Below are positions 50,953 through 62,900 of a stretch of 64,000 nt of DNA, one piece after another; the first letter of the stretch is position 1; each line of letters begins with the position of its first letter. The notes under the pieces are model-generated. The model saw only the letters and a program-made list of their open reading frames with translations, had not been told where the DNA came from and did not search any database. Location of the stretch: assembly GCA_025267735.1 (NCBI GenBank), contig CM046307.1, positions 992,001 to 1,056,000 of the forward strand, given 5' to 3'. This DNA is from Mactra quadrangularis. Its lineage: Eukaryota; Mollusca; Bivalvia; Venerida; Mactridae. The position numbers were made by a program, and so were the translations under genes.

Positions 50953-53900
50953 GTAAGTATCAATTGCTGTTCATTTACTATGTTTCTCCATACAATTTGT
51001 AGTTATAATCTCCTTTTCATATAACTGGTGATAAGGTTCAGGAATATTGAGACCTGAGAAAAGTAAAAACAGCTGATATTATAAATTTCAGGATTTTGAA
51101 AATTTTTAACTTCCATTCATGCAATTTTGATTAATAAATGTAGTTAGCCTGTTTATTTGCGCAAACCTTTGATTTTCAGTGTTCCCATTGGTAAATGACT
51201 GTATGTTTATTTTTATACTGGGTTAATCGCCGTGTCAACACAATTTTTATACGCCCGTTTTGAAAAAACGGTCGTATTATGTTATGCTGTTGTCCGTCTG
51301 TCCGTCTGTCCGTCCGTGGACAATTGCTTGTCCGGATGATAACTCGAGAAAGGATGTACCTAGGTTCTTCAAATTTTATGTGTGGATAGCCCTTGGGTGG
51401 AGGAGGTTCCCTATTGATTTTGAGACCCCAGGGTTAAAGGTCAAGGTCACTGGGACTTAAAATAGGTAAAACTTGTCCGGACAATAACTGAACCACCAAT
51501 GTACCTAGGTTCACCAAATTTTACGTGAGAGTAGCCCATGTGTCAAGGATATGTCCTATTGATTTTTGGGCCCCTGGGTCAAAGGTCAAGGTCACAGTGG
51601 CATCATATTGAAAAACATTGTCCGGGTAATAACTCAACAATGACTGTACCTAGGTTCACCAAATTTCATGTGAGAGTAGCCCATGTGTCAAGGATGTACC
51701 CTATCAGTTTTAGGGAAACAGGGTTAAGTTTAAACCTTAAACCAGAAGATATCAAATTACCAAGCTGTGACTTCAAATGTTCAATCAATATGTTTATAAA
51801 GTCAAAATGGCAAACAATGAAACTCTTGTGCAGACAATAACTGAACCACCAATGTACCTAGGTTCACCAAATTCTATGTGAGGGTAGCCCTTGTGTTAAG
51901 GAAATGTCCTATTGGTTTTGGGGCTCCTGGGTCAAAGGTCAAGGTCACAGGGGCATCATATTGAAAAACCTTGTTTGGACAATAACTCATCAACGACTGC
52001 ACCTAGGTTCACAAAATTTTATGTGAAGGTAGCCCTTGTGTCAAGGATGTTCCCAATAGGTTTTGGGGCCCCAGGCCCAAAGGTCAAGGTCACAGAAGCC
52101 TCATATGGAAAAACCTAGTCCAGACAATAACTGAACCACCAATGTACCTAGGTTCACTACATTTTACGTGAGAGTAGCCTATGTGTCAAGGTTATGCCCT
52201 ATTGGTTTTGGGGCCCCTGGGTCAAAGGTCAAGGTCACAGGGGCATCATATTGAAAAACATTGTCCGGGTAATTACTCAACAATGACTGTACCTAGGTTC
52301 ACCAAATTTCATGTGAGAGTAGCCCATGTGTCAAGGATGTGCCTTATCAGTTTTAGGGAAACAGGGTCAAGTTTAAACATTCAACCAGAAGATATCAAAT
52401 TACCAAGCAGTGACTTCAAATGTTCAATTAATATGTTAGTAAAGTCAAAATGGCAAACAATGAAACACTTGTCCAGACAATAACTGAACCACCAATGTAC
52501 CTAGGTTCACCAAATTCTATGTGAGGGTAGCCCTTGTGTCAAGGATATGCCCTATTGGTTTTGGGGCTCCTGGGTCAAAGGTCAAGGTCACAGGGGCATC
52601 ATATTGAAAAACCTTGTTTGGACAATAATTCATCAACGACTGCACCTAGGTTCACAAAATTTTATGTGAAGGTAGCCCTTGTGTCAAGGATGTTCCCAAT
52701 AGGTTTTGGGGCCCCAGGCCCAAAGGTCAAGGTCACAGAAGCATCATATTGAAAAACCTAGTCCAGACAATAACTGAACCACCAATGTACCTAGGTTCAC
52801 TAAATTTTACGTGAGAGTAGCCTATGTGTCAAGGTTATGCCCTATTGGTTTTGGGGCCCCTGGGTCAAAGGCCAAGGTCACAGGGGCATCATATTGAAAA
52901 ACATTGTCCGGGTAATTACTCAACAATGACTGTACCTAGGTTCACCAAATTTCATGTGAGAGTAGCCCATGTGTCAAGGATGTTCCCTATTGGTTTTGGG
53001 GGCCCCTGGGTCAAGTTTAAACCATCATCTAGAAGATATCAAATTACCAAGCAGTGACTTCAAATGTTCAATCAATATGTTAATAAAGTCAAAATGGCAA
53101 ACAATGGAAATAATGCTATATTTAATAAGTAACATGAATTTAGTTCACCAAATTTTATGTGACGGTAGCCCATGTGTCAAGGATGTTCCCAATTGGTTTT
53201 GGGTCAAAACTGGGTCAAAGGTCAAGGTCACAGGGGCATCATGTGGAAAATCCTTGTCCGGACAATAACTAAACAATGATTGTACCTAGGTTAACCAAAT
53301 TTTATGTGGATCAGCCCATTTGTGAAAATGTAATGTGTTGATAGCTCTTTGGTATTGGATGTTCTCTTTTGATTTGGAGACCTCAGGGTCAAAAGTCAAG
53401 GTCACAGGGACTTAATTTGTATTGAAACATTTTCCGGACATGAAACTCAATAATGATTGTACCTAGGTTTACCAAATTTTATTTAAGGGTAGCCTAAATG
53501 TCTAGCATATGCCCCTTTGGGGCTTCATATGAGATAGAACACAGCATGGACTGCACACAGGCGTAAAATTCCCCGCCCAGCAGAGCTCTTGTTTAGATTA
53601 TTTCATCGTGTCCAGCAAAGATAACATAGCTCTCCTGGACACTTGTCTATAACCAGTACTAACCTACCCTTCCACAAGACCGAAAACTTCTCCATATACC
53701 TTATTAAAGGAGGAAAATTGACATAATTGTCAAATTTTCATGGAATAGTATAAACTCGTCGGATGGAATTAAAGCCTGTTCCCCCTTGGGACACTTGATT
53801 CAAAATCTAGATGCGCTACCAACTGCCCTTCCGATCTTGGTTAAATAACTATTTGATATCATAGGCAATAATGTAGCAGAATCAGTTGAAATGCCAGAAT

Positions 53901-56900
53901 GCTCACACAAAACAAAAGTGTGATGTTCACTTTGTTAGTGACTTTCAAAACTATATTAAACCCCTAAAGTATTATAATTATTTCAGAATTGATGCTCATG
54001 AGAAATAAATTGAATGCACTTGTGGCCTAAGATATGTTTTATGTATCCACTCTGTGTAAATATAAAGCATACTGCGATGATTATGGCATTCGGCTATGTT
54101 AAATGAAACAGCTCTATGAGCTGAAAAGGGGAAGAATAACTGGTGAAATCAAATATAATTATTGTGTACAGTTAACTTTTAAAACTTAGTAGATGTGCAA
54201 CCTCATTTAGTGAGACAATCTAGATTTATTTTAGTTAATAAAACTTTTTTCTATTATTATAGATATGGATATCACAAGAGAAAAGTTTAGACTAGATGGA
54301 ATCAGTGAAGAAAGTAACGTTAACTATTCACAAGATAGTAAAGAAAATCAATCCTCATTGTCTAATAATGTTACAAGTAGACTAGGAAGTACATCAAGTA
54401 TACCTGAGAGCAATAATCATAATTCTATGTCACAGAGTGTACCTAGCTTGCTACACAATGATACAGCTTCACAAGTAAAGAATGTGAGTTATGTTGATTC
54501 ATTAATCATATTTTCTCATTTTTTGTTTTCTTAATATCCTACAAATTACTTGGGTTGTCTTTAATCTTACTTTGTGACTTTTACTCTATGTATGCTGAAT
54601 CTTTTGACAACACATTGAGGTTAGGTAGCAATTTTTATACGCCCGTTTTGAAAAAACGGTCGTATTATGTTATGCTGTTGTCCGTCTGTCCGTCTGTCCG
54701 TCCGTGGACAATTGCTTGTCCGGATGATAACTCAAGAAAGGATGAACCTAGGTTCCTCAAATTTTATGTGTTGATAGCCCTTGGGTGGAGGAGGTTCCCT
54801 ATTGATTTTGAGACCCCAGGGTTAAAGGTCAAGGTCACTGGGACTTAAAATAGGTAAAACTTGTCCGGACAATATCTGAACCACCAATGTACCTAAGTTC
54901 ACCAAATTTAATGTAAGAGTAGCCCATGTGTCAAAGATGTTCCCTATCGGTTTTGGGGCCCCTGCGTCAAAGGTCAAGGTCACAGTGGCATCATATGGGG
55001 AAAAAACTTGTCCTGACAATAACTTAACATCCAATCTACCTAGGATCACCAAATTTTATGTGAGAGAAGCCCATGTGTCAAGGATGTTCCCAATCGGTTT
55101 TGGGGCCCCTGGGTCAAAGGTCAAGGTCACAGGGACATCAAATTGAAAAACCTTGTCCGGACCATAACTCAACAACGCCTGTACCTAGGTTCACCAAATT
55201 TTATGTAAGAGTAGCCCATGTGTCAAAGATGCGCCCTATAGGTTTATGGGGCCCCAGGTTCAAAGGTCAAGGTCACAGGGGCATTATATGGAAAAACTTT
55301 GTCCGGACAATAAATGAAACACCAATGTACCTAGGTTCACCAAATTTCATGTGAGAGTAGCCCATGTGTCAAGGATATGCACTATTGATTTTGGGGCCCC
55401 TGGGTCAAAGGTCAAGGTCACAGTGGCATCAAATTGAAAAACATTGTCCGGATAATAACTCACTAATGACTGTACCTAGGTTCACCAAATTTCATGTGAG
55501 AGTAGCTCATGTGTCAAGGATGTACCTTATCAGTTTTGGGAAAACAGGGTTAAGTTTAAATCTTAAACAAGAAGATATCAAATTACCAAGCTGTGACTTC
55601 AAATGTTCTATCAATATGTTTATAAAGTCAAAACGGCAAACAATGAAACACTTGTCCAGACAATAACTGAACCACCAATGTACCTAGGTTCTCCAAATTT
55701 TTTGTGAGGGTAGCCCTTGGGTAAAGGTTATGCCCTATTGGTTTTGGGGTTCCTGGGTCAAAGGTCAAGGTCACAGAGGCATCACATTGAAAATCCTTGT
55801 TTGGACAATAACTCATCAACTACTGTACCTAGGTTCACAAAATTTTATGTGAAGGTAGCCCTTGTGTCAAGGATGTTCCCAATAGGTTTTTGGGCCCCAG
55901 ACCCAAAGGTCAAGGTCACAGAGGGATCTTATGGAAAAACCTTGTCCAGACAATAACTGAACAACCAATGTACCTAGGTTCACTAAATTTGGCGTGAAAG
56001 TAGCCCATGTGTCAAGGTTATGCCCTATTGGTTTTGGGGCACCTTGGTCAAAGGTCAAGGTCACAGGGGCATCATATTGAAAAACATTGTCTGGATAATT
56101 ACTCAACAATGATTGTACCAAAGTTCACCAAATTTCATGTGAGAGTAGCCCATGTGTCAAGGATGTACCTTATCAGTTTTGGGAAAACAGGGTTAAGTTT
56201 AAATCTTAAACCAGAAGATATCAAATTACCAAGCTGTGACTTCAAATGTTCTATCAATATGTTTATAAAGTCAAAACGGCAAACAATGAAACACTTGTCC
56301 AGACAATAACTGAACCACCAATGTACCTTCAGTGTTTTCTCCAGGATCAAAAATTAGGGGGTCACAAATGACCCCCATGTTCAGAAATAGGGGGTCAAAT
56401 AGTAATTTAAGGGGTCAACAATAAAATTACACACTTGTGCTTAGATGATGGGAGATGTTCTTTAGCTAGCCAGTACACAGATCTGATGGCACACACAGCA
56501 GCTTGTCCTTTACTTGACAGAATAGTTTCTGTTTGTTTAGCCATGTTGCATCGTATTGACTGAGCTTCCAAAGCAGCCTTGTGTTGAGATGAGGAGATAT
56601 GTCTCAACAAGGTGGAATGGCGAAAATTTGTACAACCATGCGTAGATGGATGCCTTATTCTCAGATAAACAAATTGAACAAGTCGTTTTATCGTTATCAA
56701 AGTTCAACCAAGGGTTTTCCTTCAACCAATTCTGACGGAACGCTCTTTAAACGGGATTTTTTCTCGGATTTTTCGTCGTTAGATTTGTTCGATTTTGCTG
56801 CGGCCGTAGGCAAAATTTCAGCGGATCTAACGCCCGTAGACGACGTGGATGGTTTTTGATCATCGTCAGGTGATATAGGTCTATCATCTGTCTTAGATGT

Positions 56901-59900
56901 TTGCGTAAAAAACACTGTTAATCGACGCTGTTTTGGTGCAGACATCGCGGAAAATGATGACATGTAATCAGAATCATTTAGGCGCTTTACTACGTGATTA
57001 CATAGAGTCTGACAAGCGCCTGTATGACGCGATTAAAATTGGGCAAGTATAATCCGCTGACGAATATGCAGATCTGACGGACGTGACTATAATTTGACGA
57101 CGATTTTTGACTGCGTCACAAAATACGCACTGGCCGTGTTATAGCGCGTCAGAGCCGAAAAAAGTGCGTCAAAAACGCAAAAACGCGCTCTGGAGAAAAC
57201 ACTGGTACCTTGGTTCTCCAAATTTTATGTGAGGGTAGCCCTTGGGTAAAGGTTATGCCCCATTGGTTTTGGGGCTCCTGGGTCAAAGGTCAAGGTCACA
57301 GGGGCATCATATTGAAAATCCTTGTTTGGGCAATAACTCATCAACTACTGTACCTAGATTCACAAAATTTTATGTGAAGGTAGCCCTTTTGTCAAGGATG
57401 TTCCCAATAGGTTTTTGGGCCCCAGACCCAAAGGTCAAGGTCACGGAGGCATCATATGGAAAAACCTTGTCCAGACAATAACTGAACAACCAATGTACCT
57501 AGGTTCACTAAATTTTATATGAAAGTAGCCCATGTGTCAAGGTTATGCCCTATGGTTTTGGGGCGCCTTTGTCAAAGGTCAAGGTCACAGGGGCATCACA
57601 TTGAAAAACATTGTCTGGGTAATTACTCAACAATGACTGTACCTAAGTTCACCTAATTTCATGTGACAGTAGACCATGTGTCAAGGATGTGCCTTATCAG
57701 TTTTGGGGAAACAGGGTCAAGTATAAACCTTCAACCAGAAGATATCAAATTACCAAGCAGTGACTTCATATGTTCTATCAATATGTTTATAAAGTCAAAA
57801 TGGCAAACAATGAAACTTTTGTCCAGGCAATAACTGAACCACCAATTTACCTAGGTTCATTAAAGTCTATGTGAGGGTAGCCCTTGTGTCAAGGATATGC
57901 CCTTTTGGTTTTGGGGCTCCTGGATCAAAGGTCAAGGTCACAGAGGCATCATATTGAAAAACCTTGTTTGGACAATAACTCAACAAGGACTGTACCTAGG
58001 TTCATAAAATTTTATGTGAATGTAGCCCTTGTGTTAAGGATGTTCCCAATAGGTTTTGGGGCCCCAGACCCAAAGGTCAAGGTCACAGAGGCATCATATG
58101 GAAAAACCTTGTCCAGACAATAACTGAACAACCAATGTACCTAGGTTCACTAAATGTTTTTAGGAGAGTAGCCCATGTGTCATGGTTATGTCCTATTGGT
58201 TTTAGGGCCCCTGGGTCAAAGGTCAAGGTCACAGGGGCATCATATTGAAAAACATTGTATGTGTAGTAAATCAACAATGACTGCACTTAAGTTCACCAAA
58301 TTTCATGTGAGAGTAGCCCATGTGTCAAGGATGTTCCCTATTGATTTTGGGGCCCCTGGGTCAAGTTTAAACCATCATCCAGAAGATATCAAATTACCAA
58401 GCAGAGACTTCAAATGTTCAATCAATATGTTAACAAAGTCAAAATGGCAGACCATGGAAATAATGCTATATTTAATAAGTAAAATGAATTTAGTTCACCA
58501 AATTTTATGTGAGGGTAGCCCATGTGTTAAGGATGTTCCCAATTGGTTTTGGGTCAAAACTGGGTCAAAGATCTAGGTCATAGGGGCATCATATGGACAA
58601 TCCTTGTTCGGACAATAACTAAACAATGATTGTACCTAGGTTAACCAAATTTTATGTGGATCAGCCCATTTGTCAAGATGTAATGTGTTGATAGCTCTTT
58701 GGTATTTGATGTTCTCTTTTGATTTGGAAACCCCAGGGACAAAGTCAAGGTCACAGGGACTTAATTCATATTGAAACATTTTCCGGACAGTAACTCAATA
58801 ATAATTGTACCTACATTGTAGGTTTTCCAAATCTTATTTAAGGGTAGCCTTAATGTCTAGCATATGCCCCTTTGGTTTTAGGTCCCTGTGTTAAAGGTTA
58901 AAGTCAAAAGAAAAATCATGAGGAAAAACCTTGTCCAACAACCAACTTTACCTAAGATCACCAAATTTTATGTATCAATACTCTTTGGGTCAAGGGCGAG
59001 AACTTTTGGTTCTGAGGCCCCAGGGTCAAAGTCACTGGAAGTTTGTATGGGAAAACTTTGTGTCGGTGATAAATCAACCATGGCTGTACCTAGGTTCTCA
59101 AAATCTTTGCTTTGGATAGCCCTCCTGTTAAGAATGGGACCTATTCTGAGATCCTGGGGTCATTGGTCAAGGTCACAGGGACTTTATATGAGATAGAACA
59201 CAGCATGGACTGCACACGGGCGTATAATGCCCCGCCCAGCGGAGCTCTTGTTTCTTGTTTGCCTTCCAGCATCCTCTTTAATCAGGTTGCTAATATTAGT
59301 TGATAACTAGCAAGTTTAATTTTATCTTTGGTGAATTGCGGTTAAGTTTGCAATTTTATTTATTTAGACAATGAATTGTGAAAAACATATGGCCATTTTA
59401 CAAAAAAGAAATAAAGAATTATTTAACAAGAGTAAAAATGGACTAGATTTTTAAACTTCTAAGTTTCAAAATTCCAGTTTGACAATTTAAGCAACATAAA
59501 CATAATACTTACTTTTAGTCTTTACAAAACTTAAGTTCATTATTAATTTGAAGTCTTGGTATTTTATTCATAACAGTTACCCAATATAATCATTGTATTC
59601 ATAAGACATTCATGATAAGATCGAGTACACCAATGTATAATCTATTTTAAAATGTAGAAGAGAAAAATCAAAACTAGTTTTTAAATGCTGGTATTTTTAG
59701 CCGGATTTTTCAACGAACTAACTACGGCTAATAGTTTAACGAAACAGAGAGGGCTAGTGTCGTTAACAATTGCGTTAAAGTATTCAATTTAGCATATATT
59801 TCTGGCATTCATTGTCAGATCTTTACGAAACTTCATACAATGATAACATACTATATGATGAACAGAATTAGAAAATAACCGCAACTCTATCTGGCTTTAT

Positions 59901-62900
59901 TATGGATTATTTCCCTTTGAATCTTTTGCATTAGAGTTTTTAAATCCGGCTTTAATGTGGTATCCACATTACATTTCTTGTTAGATTTAAATATATCTTA
60001 GACTCAATATGATTACTTTGCTATGAATGTGACTATGAATGAAGCATGTAATAATAAATTCAATTGATATATTGTTGGAATTTTTATTTCAGGTGTCATC
60101 TTTTAGTGGAAGGAAGTTTGTTCATCCTCTAAATAAAAAGATTGGAAGGTTAGATATTATGATTATGTTAGAATTTATTATAAGATCTGCTGAAGTATCC
60201 AGTCTCTGACGTTCTCAGATATTCCGAACCGACAATCATTTTAGTGGCCACTGTCCTATCGCTAAATTCAAATACTGTGGCCATGATCATGTGTATCATT
60301 TTAAAGAACTTTTAATGGCTGTTTCAACCAGACTGATTAGCTTACATTGATAGTGAAGCTAATTACAAATTATTGTCTTGTAAATAAAAATTATGTTACT
60401 TGGCTGAAAAAATTAATAACTCTCCTGCCCATAACACACAATTCTTTCATATGTTATACTGTAGGTGGCTCTAAGAACTATTTGAGTGTTATGGCCATTC
60501 TTTGTTTGTATTGTATGGCAACTCCAATTTTAGATATTTAACGCCTTTTAAAGTGTATTAAGTTAAAGGAGCCTGTTATTTAGACACATGGTGTTGTTTA
60601 CTTACATTTTCAATATACAAGTGTAAGTATATACAAGTATTCTATAATTTTAGGAGAACAGGTAAAGATGTAATATCCCATAAACACATAACTTTGAATG
60701 AAGATGGATTTGAAAATTTTGATGACTATTTATCTGAATCTGGTAAGTATCTTTAAAGGATATTTGTTTGTTTTGGTGTAAGATCGATTTTTACTTCATG
60801 AGCAAACTAAGGATGGAATATTTGCACGACTGGCATAGCCACTCGTGGAAATATAATATCCTTAGCTCACAAGTGAAATAAGTAGATCTTACACTGAAAT
60901 AAACAAATTTTCTGTTTATTATATGCTTTAAACTGGCATTATTTATTGTTTAAGTCTAATATGCCTCCAAACGGAGCAACCAAACAGTGAAAATAACAAA
61001 AAAATTCAATGTGTCAAAACAATGGAATATCAATTTTTATACCCCCGCTTCGAAGAAGAGGGGGGTATACTGTTTTACCCTTGTCCGTGCTTGCGTCCGT
61101 TCGTTACAAAATTTCCGTCGCAGTTTTCTCAGCAACTATAACATGCAGCAGCCTAATACTTCGCATATTGCTTCATCCCATAGTCCCATGTGGTGTAAAG
61201 CGATTTCATGCTCCTTGCTCATCTACTTCCTGTTTGTCGCATATTTTTAGATTTTGGCAGGGGTATCACTAGTGAGCATTAGCTCACAGATTTACTTGTT
61301 ATTTCAGGTATTCCACTGGAAAGAAAAAAAATAAGTACATGTAATTTAAAGAATGAATTTTTTATTGCCCATTAAAGACTTCTCATATTATGTGAACATT
61401 TTTGTTGAACTGCTAGCTTGAGTGGCTGTTATGTTTGCTCTCAGCAGCTTTTGTCCTATCAAATTGAAATGTTTGTCACCAGGTGAACTAGTGCGTTTGA
61501 CAACCAAGTCAATTTATCTAGTTATGTCTTTTGAACCATTTAATGGTCATATGAAATTATATGACATTTTGTTTGAAGCTGCAGAATTTCTTACAATTGT
61601 TAAGACATGAATTTACCTATAAACCTCAGATGTGCTTCCAGCCATATTTCTATCCTATTTCAGAAAGAACTGTCCATGCTTTGCATATTCCACAATGTCA
61701 AATTGTTTAATTTGTTACATTATTTTAGCTTACACATATATAATTTCAGATGTATCATCTATTTCATCTAGACATAGTGTATCTATGAGAGATACTAGGA
61801 GAAGTTCACAATCTGTAAGGATTTTAAAGTTATAAATTTTCTTCCTTTTAAATACCAGTATTTTTTACCAGTGATCCTTAAATGAATAGCTTCATAAATG
61901 AAACCATTTATCAATATTACTTATAGACTTCATTTTCTTAATGGGACATGAACACTCAGCTTTCCATTCAATGGACCCAGTTTTGTATGTTAGTTTGGCC
62001 ATAAAAATTTGTTGATAGCTCTTTGTGCTAAACTTTCCAGCAATTGATTTGAAAACACTAAATATATGCTTGAATACTAAAGGATTAGAACCAACTACTT
62101 AAGAAAAGAAAATTACATTTTTGCATCTACATTTGTATTTAATTTTGATTTTCCTTATTTATTACACAAATACAATGAACTGCTGAATATGAATTCTCTT
62201 TATCTTGATTCAAGAGCTAGTCTGTCTGTCTACCACCATTATCTCACTAGAGTTTACCAATGTTTATAATCATATGATTGTATCTATTGAACAACCAAAT
62301 AAACTCTTTGAACAAGCAATGTTTCAGATATGAAGCAAGACTTATGCTTAATTTGTTTATTATCCTCATTTTTTTTATATTTAGGAATACACTGTATCAA
62401 GTTTGGCTGCAAGCTCTCATCAGACTAATGAAGAAAACACAAAAGGTGAACAACTTTGCTGACAACTTTATCGCTTTATACTTTATTCTTTTGTATACAA
62501 AAGTTCTTAACTCTGTTCACTGCTTCCAATGTTTTTAGCAATTTGAATAATGTTTCTTGCTGGCAAAAAATGAATTGGATATAAGTAAATAAGTTGTGAA
62601 ATAACACTAACACTTTGCTGAACTTACACCTATCTTTTAGCTCTTTTATCTAACCTCTTGGCCATACCCACTCATATTCATAGCATAGCTTTTTACATAC
62701 GAGTATTTACAGTATTTCAGGCAAGGCTGGACACTAATTTTTAAACTAGGTTGCCTGAATGGACAGCTAGCTGTATTTTAACTTGCCCAAACCATATCTT
62801 CTATAGCAGTAACAGGTTGCCAAAACCCAAATATTGATCGTCAGGGGCAATAGGACGACTTTTTATATTGAGCTCTGTTCAGGTCTCGAAAGTTTAGTTG

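Larger units (their letters stand above)
54632..59252 (+). mobile_element. Tandem-repeat element, family A copy 3 (largest)
   Basis: It begins TTTTTATACGCCCGTTTTGA and ends CACGGGCGTATAATGCCCCG then GAGCTCTTGTT. It has more than 20 diverged units like those of A1 and A2, with higher-order duplication of about 640 bp or more. A hAT-like element (56330-57204) is inserted in one unit. It fills most of the 5.6-kb intron between the exons at 54483 and 60093. Confidence 0.8.

Noticed and set aside
56599..56859. Plus-strand frame of 86 codons
   Set aside because: It is antisense to the hAT transposase fragment on the minus strand.
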